Shown one piece after another: positions 24,160-34,408 of a stretch of 64,000 nt of DNA; the stretch's first letter is position 1, and every line of letters starts with the position of its first letter. A model generated the notes under the pieces. That model saw only the letters and a program-made list of their open reading frames with translations, was not told the DNA's origin and ran no database searches. The stretch is from Gnetum montanum (lineage: Eukaryota; Streptophyta; Gnetopsida; Gnetales; Gnetaceae): assembly GCA_015680685.1 (NCBI GenBank), contig MNCI01022092.1:159808-223807 (forward strand), read 5' to 3'. Made by a program: the position numbers and the translations under genes.

Positions 24160-25420
24160 CAAAATTGAAGCAAATTATCAGAGGAGATTGAGCAACTCCT
24201 TAAGATAAGGTTCATCTACCCCATTGTGAATAGTGAGTGGGTCTACCCACTGGTGATAGTGTCAAAGAGAGGTGACAAATGGTGGGTTTGTATTGACTTT
24301 ATGTTGTTAAACATGGCAACATTTAAATATTAGTTTTCATTGTCATTCGTTGATCAAGTGTTGGATACCATATTTGGGCATTGCTATTACAGTTTTTTGG
24401 ATGATTATAGTGGTTATCACTAAATCTAGATTGCATTAAAAGATTAGGCCAAAACAACATTCACAAGTCCCTAGGGAACCTTTGCATATCGCAATATGCC
24501 TTTTGGTCTATGCAATGCTCCTATCACTTTCCAACTTCTAGTCTTAAGCATCTTTCAGTAGCAAATAAGTAGTAGAGTGGAAGTCTTCATGGATGACTTC
24601 TGCACTTATGATGCTACCTATGAGCAATCCTTAGACCACCTTAAGCAAGTACTAAACAAATTTGTGGCTCAATTGGCAAAACACCCATATCATGGTCCAA
24701 CAAGGTAGTATATTAGGACATCAAATTTTATAGGAAGGGATCGAGGTAGATCCCAAAAGGATAAGAGTCATCCAAGGAATCACCCATTAACCAGAAACTA
24801 TCAAAGATGTTTAGTCATTCCTTGGACACACTAGTTACTACCAACAATTCTTAGATAATTTCTCTAAGATCAAAAAATTGTTGGTTAAGCTAACAAAGAA
24901 AGATGCTCCCTTTATCTGGACCAAGAAATTGAAAATGTATTCTAAGGCTTTAAGAAACATCTTATAGAGACTCCAATTCCATGAGCACCTGACTAGTTCA
25001 AATCATTCCATATCATGACAAATGCATCTAATTACACCTTGGGAGCCATGCTTATGTAGTTGGATAATAAGAAACATCCATATTACATCCACTACGCAAG
25101 TCAAAGCATTGTGGGTGCACAACTAAATTACATCATCATGGAAAAATAACTATTGGCAATGGTGTATGCTTTAGAAAAGTTTAGGCACTATGTGCTTAGA
25201 TATAAAGTTTTTGTGCATACTAATCACAGTGCCATCTACTTACTCATGAACTAGCCAACAGTGAGCTCCTATGTCAGACGGTGGCTGGTGATCTTACAGG
25301 AATTTGATCTTACAATGGTTGATCAAAAGGGTTCTGAAAATGTGGTCACCAATCATTTTTCTTGGTCACAATGGGATAACAAAGAGGAGGAAAGCCTACT
25401 CTCTGACTAATTTTCTTATG
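24160..25420 (+). pseudogene. Gypsy B reverse transcriptase and RNase H remnant
   Basis: Reverse transcriptase motifs in order: WVYPLVIVSKRGDKWWVCID (near 24240), SFLDDYSGYH (near 24390), YRNMPFGLCNAPITFQ (near 24488) and VEVFMDDF (near 24582), the catalytic DD box. RNase H follows, ending with KFRHYVLRYKVFVHTNHSAI near 25178-25237. Within the stretch between GYH and YRNMPFG four stops (TAA, TAG, TAG, TAG) stand where related enzymes have glutamine or a similar codon. It is inactive. Confidence 0.88.
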
Positions 25421-25559
25421 AACTATTCTTTGCTAGTGCAATAAATGAACAAATGCCTGTAGAACCAAAATGGTATGATGACATCCTCACTTATCTTCTC
25501 ACATAGAAGATGCCACAAGATCTAGACCATAGGAAGAAATAATAGTTCCTTCATCAAGC

Positions 25560-26750
25560 TGAGCACTTCATGGAAATCAACGAACACCTTTACAAGGTAT
25601 GTGCCGATAGCCTAGTTCATTGGTGATGCAGATCAATTGCATGTTCTTTAAGATGCCCACAAAGGCCCTTGCGGAGGCCACTATGCTATGAGACACATGG
25701 CCAAAAAAATATTGATGGTAAGATACTATTGGCCCATAATCTTCAAGGATTCCCACCAATTTATCTAATCTTGTGAGCAATATCAATGACAGGATGGAAT
25801 GACCACACATATGGAGAGTCCTTAAAAGTGGATTCAACCACTGTAATACTTTGACATATGGAGCATAGATTTCATGGATCCCATCACACCCATGTCTAAT
25901 GGAAAGGAATATATAATCATCATCATTGATCATTGTACCAAATGGATAGAAGTAGCAGCCATCAGTAAGTGTACATCATCCATTGCTACTCGATTTGTAT
26001 AACAAAATGTTGTGAATAGGTTTGGGGTTCCATGTCCACTGATTTCTAACAACAAAACCCATTTTATAGGTGCAACGTTTTGAAAATTCATGTAATGCTT
26101 GGGGTTGAACATAAATTAACACCTTATCACCTCCAAGCCAATGATCAAGCAAAGGTAACTAACAAGAAGATTAAAAATATTCTAATAAGAACTATTAGCA
26201 AATATAGGAGAGACTTAAGCACAAAACTCAAAAATGCCCTTTAGGATAACTACTCAACATGGAAACTCCCTATTGGCTACTCCTCTTATGAGTTAGTGTA
26301 TGAAAAACTTCCAATGTTCTCAATTCAATATGAGCTTCATACACTCTCAACAACTTGTGACCTAGATCTTGACCTAATTCTAGCACAAAAAGAAAGACTA
26401 ATCAACCTAAATGTGCTAGACAAAAATCGATTTGTAGCCCTATCTTGGAATGAAGTGCACAAGGCATTCAACAAAAAAAATCATGATCTTAGAATACAAA
26501 AAGTAAAATTTCAACCAAGAGATAAAATTCTCTATTAGAATCACACACACATACCTCAATGAACCAAATTCCAAATGTTGTGGGAGGGGCCTTATATAAT
26601 TTATGAAACCTTTCCTTCTGGGGCCATGATCATGTATAAACTTGGAAGCCCAAACAAAAAGTAGTTGGTCAACATCCAATAGATAAAGCCTTTCTATGTG
26701 CCAAAGTAAGCCAGTGGAACAAATACCTCAATGGATGGACAACCATGCTT
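25560..26750 (+). pseudogene. Gypsy B integrase remnant
   Basis: The zinc-binding HHCC region appears as AHKGPCGGHYAMRHMAKK (about 25650-25710), then SCEQYQ. The catalytic core shows WSIDFMDPITP (first Asp, near 25860) and FGVPCPLISNNKTHFIG (second Asp changed to Asn, near 26020-26060). The C-terminal part continues to about 26750. Frames shift and stops occur throughout. No chromodomain was recognised. Confidence 0.85.
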
Positions 26751-26780
26751 AATTTTTTAGATCTCCTCCTTTCAACTCAA

Positions 26781-26792
26781 TCATGGGGGAGA
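26781..26792 (+). other. candidate polypurine tract after Gypsy B
   Basis: TCATGGGGGAGA follows the end of integrase and looks like a plus-strand priming tract. What follows begins TGGCCATCC, not TGATGA as the upstream LTR would predict, so the matching 3' LTR is absent, replaced or rearranged. Confidence 0.5.
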
Positions 26793-27252
26793 TGGCCATC
26801 CATGCTAATCATATATGTGGCTCCTCAATTTTTCTATTTTTTGTTTTACACAATTTTTTTCTTTGTAAATTATTTATTTTACACCTTTTTAATTTAAAAA
26901 AAATTATTTTACACCATCATTAGTACATTTAAATCTTTCTTGAGTATTTTACACTTTCTTATATATTTTACTTTCCTTTAGTGTGATTTTCTAATTTTTG
27001 TTAATAAATTTGCTTTGTGCCAATATGACACAATGGTGCTCTAACTATTACTAATGGTGGTTTGTGATTAATGTTTTATTTGCTAATGTCTAGTTTCTAC
27101 GTTTGAACTTTTGTACTGATGGCTAAGACATGGTTTCTTTTTCATGGAATAGGCAATGAGTCCATGACATCCACCCATCCTTAAACTCTATGCTTTTCCT
27201 TGTTTTTGAAGTTTGAGATTCCTTTCATTATATAAAATTTTAATACATTTAT
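26793..27252. other. AT-rich stretch between Gypsy B and element G
   Basis: The stretch is T-rich with repeated TTTTACAC motifs. It may be the start of an LTR of Gypsy B that element G cut at 27253, but no partner copy is visible. No gene. Confidence 0.4.
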
Positions 27253-27329
27253 TGAAATACCACTAAATTTGGGCTACAATGTCTTGACTGCAAATTTTCC
27301 TAAGTGTTAGAATGAGGCCGCTTTCTGCA

Positions 27330-27870
27330 AATTTTTCTAAGTGTTGGAACTACGCTCTCCACTACCCCAGAGCATAGTCAGCTCAATAAAGAGCATAGTC
27401 AGCTTAGTAAAGAGCATAGTCAACACAAACAGTCAATTTCATAGATTTTTCTAAGTGTCAAGCCAATAGTAGTAGATTTTTCTAAGTGTTAGGACTACGT
27501 TCTCCATTGCCCGGGATAATAGTCAAGCATAGTTGGCATGGATGCCCAATTTTGTATAAATTTTCTAACTGTTGAGACTAAACTCTCCACTAGACTAGAG
27601 GATATTCAAGCATAGATAGCATCAAGGCCCAATTTTTTGAGATTTTTTTTCTATCTATTGAGACTATGCTCTCTAATACCCTAGACCATAGTCAAGCATA
27701 CTCAACTAGAACCTAGATTTTGCAAATGTTTTGCTAAGTCTTGAGACTACACTCTCCACTAGACTGGAGCATAGTCTAGCCTAGTCAAGCAAACACTAGT
27801 TTCTACTAAATTTTTTTTTCTAACTATTGTGACTACACTCTCCCCTAGTCTAGAGCATAGTCAAGTGTAG
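27330..27870 (+). repeat. about 85-bp tandem repeat in the G 5' LTR
   Basis: The phrase GACTACRCTCTCCACTAG followed by AGAGCATAGTCAAGCATAG recurs with starts near 27346, 27493, 27577, 27662, 27747 and 27832, a period of about 85 bp for the last five. The same array is at 44990-45490 in the other LTR. Confidence 0.8.
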
Positions 27871-28267
27871 TTATGCAGAACAACCTCCAAAGGCCTTCAC
27901 AATGCAACATCGGCATCCACCTCAACTCCAACACATCTTCAACAACAACATGCATCTTTTTTGTATGCTCTTTTGTCCTCAAATTGTAACTATGCTCAAC
28001 TCCACTCCTAATAGTGAACAACGTAGTCCCAGAGTGTAGTCTCCAAATTTTTATTTTTTGCACTTTTCAGGTACATTGTCATCTTTTCAACACATGCACA
28101 TGCAATTGACAATGTAGTCATATTCTTGTAGTCTCGTAGAGTCTATTAGAGCATAGCAAAGCATAACACCATTTTCCTTAGTGGAGAGCATAGTTGGGGT
28201 ACAACGTAGTCCCAACTGTTCCATTGCCACATGGAAATTGATCAACACTTCATGCAACCCCTAATCC

Positions 28268-28275
28268 TATAAATA
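28268..28275 (+). promoter_or_regulatory. TATA box of the G 5' LTR
   Basis: CCTATAAATACCC sits about 780 bp before the LTR end, the position expected for the element promoter. Element H has the same CCTATAAATACCC in its LTRs. Confidence 0.6.
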
Positions 28276-29054
28276 CCCTAAGAATTTACATTTTAGGGGT
28301 TGGAAAAGTTGAAGATCGGTTGGCATTTTTGCATTTCATTGGCATTTTCACGTTTGCATTTTGCATTCTTTAGGTGAAAAAGATCCACTGTCCACTGTAA
28401 TCCACTATCCACTGTAATCCACTGGCACACTAGTGAATTGGAGAGGTAGAGTTGCATACCACAGTCCACTGTAATCCACACCACAACCCAATAGGACACC
28501 ATAGCCCACAATACACCACAACGGCCAACCCAGCAGGCACGAACACCATGGCGAGCACCAAACTTCATAGTCCAACATTGCCGAGACTATGACTATGCTC
28601 TCCACTACACTTATTGTACACCGCATACCTTCTAAATCCTTTTGGAGCTAATTATGCTCAACCCATTTGGGGTGGTGTTCCATTTCTCTCTCCTACATTT
28701 TCTACATTTTCTTTGCGTTTTTTCTATTTTCAATGCATGATCACATTAGAACTACACTCATGCAACAATCCCTGTCTACTGGCATCCTGATTTTTGCTAA
28801 AACCCTTGACTACACTTGCCCCCTCAAGCACCATGACTATGCTCTGACACGGTCAACATCATTAACATCACTCTACCACTTACACACTTAGCATTATTTT
28901 GGCATTACATTAGTAAGTCCTTGTTTAATTTAAAAGATCATTCAGGACACCCCATCTCTTCTTCCAGTAGGCCCTTACATAGGGTTGAGGTTAGGTTATG
29001 TGTTTGTTGACCGCTGGGTGATTCCAGACACCAACATTTTTAGTTGTTATAGTT

Positions 29055-29073
29055 TTGGGGGCTAGAAGGAGGG
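29055..29073 (+). other. primer-binding site of G
   Basis: TTGGGGGCTAGAAGGAGGG follows the LTR end. Elements H (38122-38140, minus) and F (63927-63946, minus) have the same site, TTGGCGCTAGAAGGAGGG, with decay. I do not assign the tRNA with confidence. Confidence 0.65.
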
Positions 29074-29428
29074 CTGATCCATGTCCTTCTTCACTCTTCA
29101 TTGGTTGTTGTCTCATGTGCTCTCTACATCCCCATTGGTGTAGATTGGACGTCGTTGTTGGTCCCCCAAGGATCCCACATAGCAACCCAAATTGCACTAC
29201 TCTCCACTATTTTTCTAAGTCTCTATTCTCTGAGTGTAGAAAGAATAGTTGGTGGAAATTGTAGTTATTATGAAGTGTAGTTAGCTCTCAATTTATAGAG
29301 CGTAGTCTCCACACTTAGCCATTTTTCTATAGTTTCAACACTTAGTCATTTTTCTATAGTTTTTAGACTTAGCCATTTTTTGCAATTAGCAACCTATAGT
29401 GCTTCCTTTCACAACTTGATTTGTAGCC

Positions 29429-30360
29429 ATGCATCTAGATCAACCTTCAACATTGGTGTCTAACATACTTGACACCTTTACCATCCAACAAGAGGCTGTT
29501 GTGCTCACCAAAAAATAATACAACTTTGTTTGTATGAAGATCTAAGTAGGGTTGCCTGTGGATCACCTTGACATGCATGAAAAATGGGACTTTAAATTAA
29601 TTCATTGAGATGGATGGGAGTACATCCCATCCTCATTTGACATCATTCAACTCATAGAGTCCCATCATCAATTATTGTCCTAGCTCATCTGTGCAAATGA
29701 GCATGACATAGGGACCAACTACGAGAAAGCCCTATAGGAGGAAGAAGATGAGTTCAAAGCAAGCTTTGAATGTGAGAGCCCCTTCCACACCATCTTTTCA
29801 CAATAACTCTCTAGTACATCCCCTCCTCAATTTAACTTACCTTTCGTGACATCATCTCAACCTACTTAGCCATCCTTGGTAGTAGTAATCATGCCTGCCC
29901 AACCCTACGTTCACATAGGAGCCATATCTAGGCTCCAAACAACTCAAGCATCGTATGTTCTTTCTATTTTTTCAATGCCCTTGATGTCAATCCAATCCAC
30001 GCATGCATGGCTTAACCTGGTGACCATGCCTATAGTACAACCAATGCATCAATTACATCGTGTGACTCTACAACCAGCAATCTAGCCCTAGGTTGTACAA
30101 CCAACACAATAGATAGGCCAACCAATGCAACCAGCTAGCACACCTCAAAACTTAGATTAGGTGTTCCAGCTAATCCAAAGTTTGATGAAGGAGGTTAGGC
30201 GACTCAAAGTCACGTTCTTTGAAACCATCAAGGTGGTGGACTTTTACTAAGACAACCCTATAAGTCCTATGGTCCCACACCTAATGCTACTAACTAGAGT
30301 CCTGCTACCTCAACTCACCAAGTACAATGGTGAAGGGAACCCCAATGCACACTTGGTTAC
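29429..30360 (+). pseudogene. element G gag, 5' part
   Basis: The ATG is at 29429 (MHLDQPSTLVSNILDTF). A stretch reading SSFDIIQLIESHHQLL near 29640-29690 has a counterpart in element H (SAFDIIPLSKHHHQLM). A Pro/Gln-rich linker (29810-30160) leads to YNGEGNPNAHLVT, the start of the Gag core, where element H is inserted at GTTAC (30356-30360). In-frame TAG/TAA stops interrupt it. The frame resumes at 40249. Confidence 0.7.
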
Positions 30361-30913
30361 TGTACTCACATAAATTATTGGTGTCAGGCTAGAAGAAAAA
30401 TAAACACTGAAAGATTGTCAGGAAGACACAGGTGACCCTGCCTTTGCCCGAGGGCAAGCTGGAAAAGTAGACAAAGATAGAGTGCCTTGAATGGTCTGCA
30501 CACAAATCAACCAAGGACTTTCCCAAGCGTAAACTAAGGCTTGCACTGGGATTATCATAACTGATGTTTTAAAATGAAATGTAAATAGAAACGCATGCAA
30601 AAATTGGTTTAGTAATCAAAACGTAAACAAAATGTAAACTGAATGTAAAACAGATGTAAAACAGATGAAACGGTATAATGGATGGCAAAATGAGATATAT
30701 TTTATTGCATAGAAAAATGTGCATCAGTCAAAGCGTAGCTGCACATGTGGCAAGTTAAGTGCCAAGCCCTGGGGCAATGCGATGTGATGTGATGTGATTT
30801 TCTTGGATGCTAGGAGTTAGAGTGTACCGAGTGCCCAAGGATTGTTGCTGGTATGAGTTTTCTAATCCTTTTAACTCTAGAACTTTTAACCCTATTTATC
30901 TGAATTGACAGGG

Positions 30914-30921
30914 TATTTATA
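30914..30921 (-). promoter_or_regulatory. TATA box of the H 3' LTR
   Basis: It reads TATAAATACCCTGTCAATTC on the minus strand; the same sequence is at 38700-38707 in the other LTR. Confidence 0.55.
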
Positions 30922-31687
30922 GGCTGGGCTGGGCTTGGGTGTGGAATTCGAGAATGGAATCAATGGCTGGAAGATGAGAGGAAAGTGGATCAATTGACAC
31001 ATGTTCAATGGACATTTGTGCATGAGTTGGACATGTGTTGGAAAGCTACATTCTTGACGAGGTTCACCATATCTTCCAACGCAAGGGTCACTCAAGCCCA
31101 TGGAAATACATACAATTTAGACTTTGAGGGCCTAACAAGCCCACAAATGAATATTTTCAATGAAATGATTAATTTACAACAAGAGAAATTGATCCTACCT
31201 CACTTGAAACTTATGGATCTTTGATTTGACCACTTTGACCACTACAGGATGCCAATTCGGGTGGTTCCGTGGTATCTTGAGGTATGTCTACTTACACTCA
31301 CGTTGGGCATTCAGTAGACACTCATGTTGGGTGTGTCCTCAGCGTGACCTCAGCCTGAGTAAGTTAAAATGAAATATTTGACACAAAATTTTGATTTTTG
31401 AAGCCTGTTCCTTGAATGAAATTGTTTCCTTGAACATGTCTAACCTCGAGAGTGATCTGAAATCTAAATTTGAATTTGGACATGTCTGATTTTGGGCTAT
31501 TTCGGATAGGTCACACTGGACTCATGTTGCAGTGTGACCTTCAGCGTGACCCAAGGAGAATGACACGTTTCACACTAATTTTTCAATTTCTGAAGCCTAT
31601 TTCTTGAGTGTAACATTTTTCTACCTGTGTTTAACCCTGCAAGTTAAAATTTGAGCCTGAATGTGCCCTATTTGGAGCCACTTTGCA

Positions 31688-32300
31688 GGTCATGCTGGAC
31701 TCACACTACAGCATGACCTCAAAAACTTGCGATTTTGAGGTGAAATCTAGAATTTCTGAAGGATGGGACCCATAGTTGTCAATAGTGAACCCTAAGGATG
31801 ACTTTCAACCTTGAAATCAAGCCATTTTGACTCAGTTTTGAGGCTCTAAAAGTTGGTCACGCTGGACTCACACCACAACGTGACTTGCAATAGGACCTAC
31901 AATGTGACCTTAAAACTTGTAATTTTGAGCCGAAATCTGGAATTTTTGAAGGCTGGGACCCATAGTTGTCAATAGTGGACCCTAAGGATGACTTCCACCC
32001 TTGAAATCAAGTCATTTTAACTCATTTTTAAGGCTCTAAAAGTTGGTCATGCTAGACTCATACCATAGCATGACCTACAACAGGACCTACAATGTGACCT
32101 CAAAAACTTGCAATTTTGGGCTGAAATCTAGAATTTCTGAAGTCTGGGACCCATAGTTATCAATAGTGGACCCTAGTGATGACTTGCACCCTAGAAATCA
32201 AGTCGTTTTTACTCAGTTTTGAGGCTCCAAAACTTGGTCACACTGGAGTTACACCACAGTGTGACTTGCAACGTGGCTCCCGAAAACCACTTAGAAATGA
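31688..32300 (-). repeat. about 190-bp tandem repeat in the H 3' LTR
   Basis: Units begin (plus strand) GGTCAYGCTGGACTCACAC at 31688, 31855, 32045 and 32236, giving spacings of 167, 190 and 191 bp. Each contains GGGACCCATAGTTGTCAATA and GATGACTTGCACCCTTGAAA. The right LTR has units at about 39446, 39638, 39829 and 40019. Confidence 0.85.
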
Positions 32301-32476
32301 TCATTTTTAAACCATTTTTGATGTTGTGTTAAGTTGCTCATGCTAAGGGTGAGAAAGCTACCTTAGGCAAGCTAGGTGTGAGTTCCATGTCTTAGCCAAA
32401 TTTTTCCCCTTGAAACTTTGAAAGGTCTTGAGTCATTCTCATTTTAAAATGCTAGGCCAAAATTAGTGGTGTTTCA

Positions 32477-32496
32477 TTGGTCCCTCTTTGTTGATG
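32477..32496 (-). other. polypurine tract of H
   Basis: On the minus strand CATCAACAAAGAGGGACCAA directly precedes the 3' LTR. Element G has the same tract at 44888-44907. Confidence 0.7.
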
Positions 32497-33699
32497 TCTA
32501 GAGGAATCCACCCAAGAGGTGTCAACAAAGAAGCAAAAAACACCATTAACAACAAAGCATCAAACATTAACCATCGACACTTGACTGGGTATCATCACAC
32601 TGTGTTCAAAAGTACATGAGATTGGGGAAGTGCACTTCAAGATGCAAGGGGATTGGTTGTAACCAAGGGAAATGAGGAGTTGGTTAAGGATTATAATTGC
32701 TACTGAAATTGTGGGAGAGGAATTCTCTCACATGAATGAGCTATATCTTTGGTCCTTTTCAATAGCCAGTGTTCAACAAACTCGGAGCCAAGACATAGGA
32801 GGTGCATCCTTTGGAGAAACAGGACTCTTAAAGAGTGTTTATGGGGCCCGTTGTAAATAGCTAAAACCACGTGATGATGTGCAACATGGTCTCTTTGAGA
32901 CACAAGTGTAACTATTTTTCAAGACAATTACCTTCTTACCTGGGGCTTGTATGAGAATAGCCAATAGTCTTTTGTTTATGATGTCAACGGGGTCACAAAG
33001 ACCTTTTCTCCGTATTTTGCTCTTTGACCTTTTTGTTATTTTTCCTTTTGTTTGTTTCTTCTTTTATTTTTTTTTTATTTTTTTTTTATTTTTTTTTATT
33101 TTTTTTTATTTTTTTTTCGTTTTTTTTCTTTTCTTTTTCTTTTATTTTTCTTTTTCTCTTTGGTCTTTTTGAAAGAGCTTTCTTTTAGTGCTATGCTTGT
33201 GTTCAAGTGCTTGCATTTTGTGTCATGCATCGTATATTGTGTTTGCGTTGCAACCGCTTAGGGAGTTACCATGTGCAACAGTGTGCAATAGTGTATCAAG
33301 AGTTTTGAGGTGAGCAGAATGTATCAAGGGGGTGTAATTGAATAGGATAAGGAGGAATGAGGGGGAATATGGAATGTACTTATAAACAGATTGATTAACC
33401 TAGTCACGTGCGTCAGGAAGAATGTGATACCTTATCTTCATGATTAAGTGCATCTATGCATGAATGCCTCAGGCATGTCATCCTGTAAACACAACTCCAA
33501 GAAGATAAGAAAAACACAAATGAAACGGTTAACTAAGAACTTTAAACAAGGAGATGAAGGCATCGCGTACAATTCTTTAGATTAGATAGGATCATGAATA
33601 GCATCAACTTCATTAGGATCCATGAGACAAATTATGCAGCAAGTCTTTTATGGAACATGAACATGAACAACCAATCGCAGCAACACATCTTTTCAAGTT
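32497..33699 (-). other. 3' non-coding region of H
   Basis: No polymerase gene is visible. A T-rich tract on the plus strand (33062-33140, T8-10 runs separated by A) is the counterpart of the A/G-rich tract at 44452-44512 in element G. The open frames through the T tract are composition artefacts. Confidence 0.6.
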
Positions 33700-34290
33700 T
33701 TGCCTGGTCATTGATTATGTCATCAATTTATAGTCTTAGCAGACTGTTACAGGTTAGTTTCATGTCGTAACCCCTTGGACATCACCATTTTAGCATCGTA
33801 GCAGATGGTGCATTGCTAGTTTATAGTCATAGAGGATTGTGAAGAGGCAAGCCAGTTTATATTCTTAATGGACTTTGAATGCTAGTTTTATGTCATGGAG
33901 GACAGATATGGTAGTTTAGCATTATACCAGACAGAGCTCTGCGGTATCAGTTTTAAGTCATGATGCCAGGACTGTTATGTGGTATCATTTTTAAGTCATG
34001 ATGCCAGGACTATTTTGTGGTATCAATTTTCAGTCATGATGCCAGGATTGTTCTATGGTATCAGTTTTAAGTCATGATGCCAATACTGTTGCATAACTTG
34101 CTTGTGTAAAGTGTGATGCTACATTCATAGTCATGCTGTGTGTCTGCAAGATCCTACAAAAATCCACTAGAAAGAAAATAAAATCAAGCAACACCTATTG
34201 TAAACAGAGTTAGAATGTATGAATGAAAGAAAAGCAACGTGTGGTAGTTTTAGGCCGTTCCAGGTCGTATGCTAGTTTAAGGCCTTCTTG
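33700..34290 (-). repeat. minisatellite in the H 3' region
   Basis: About a dozen diverged units of 25-40 bp share GTTTTAAGTCATGATGCCAG or the variant TAGTTTATAGTCATAGAGGA (plus strand). The units at 33950-34085 (GGTATCAGTTTTAAGTCATG) are the most regular, at about 45 bp. The related array in G is 43030-43700. Confidence 0.75.
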
Positions 34291-34408
34291 GGCCATGTGT
34301 TTTTGTATTTTTATGTTTTTCAAATACACTATGTAAACTAAGTTGACAAATGTATAAATAAAGCAAAATGCATGGTCTAAGTGAGCAGGAAAAATGTAAA
34401 TGCATAGG

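Larger units (their letters stand above)
27253..29051 (+). repeat. 5' LTR of G
   Basis: It spans 1799 bp. It starts TGAAATACCACTAAATTTGG, carries an 85-bp tandem array (27330-27870) and a TATA at 28268, and ends ...TTGTTATA just before the primer site. It matches 44908-45695 in direct orientation and 45758-46358 in inverted orientation. Confidence 0.78.
30361..32476 (-). repeat. 3' LTR of H
   Basis: It spans 2116 bp and pairs with 38146-40248. On the minus strand it starts TGAAACACCACTAATTTTGG, very like the LTR start of G, and ends TGAGTACA. Over the last part both copies align closely except for small indels. It contains the 190-bp tandem array and an inward TATA at 30914-30921 (minus). 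Confidence 0.93.

Noticed and set aside
28293-28626. Overlapping minus-strand frames with Trp/Val-rich repeats
   Set aside because: They lie in the G LTR around short repeats of TCCACTGTAATCCACT; repetitive LTR sequence, not a gene.
32951-33261. Two long open frames coding almost pure Phe/Leu/Tyr
   Set aside because: They read through the T-rich tract at 33062-33140 and result from composition; the related element G has the same tract as an A/G run in non-coding sequence.
33940-34100. Regularly spaced repeats resembling a CRISPR array
   Set aside because: The repeats are imperfect, spacers are not unique, and the same units occur as a minisatellite in a plant retroelement; nothing else is prokaryotic.
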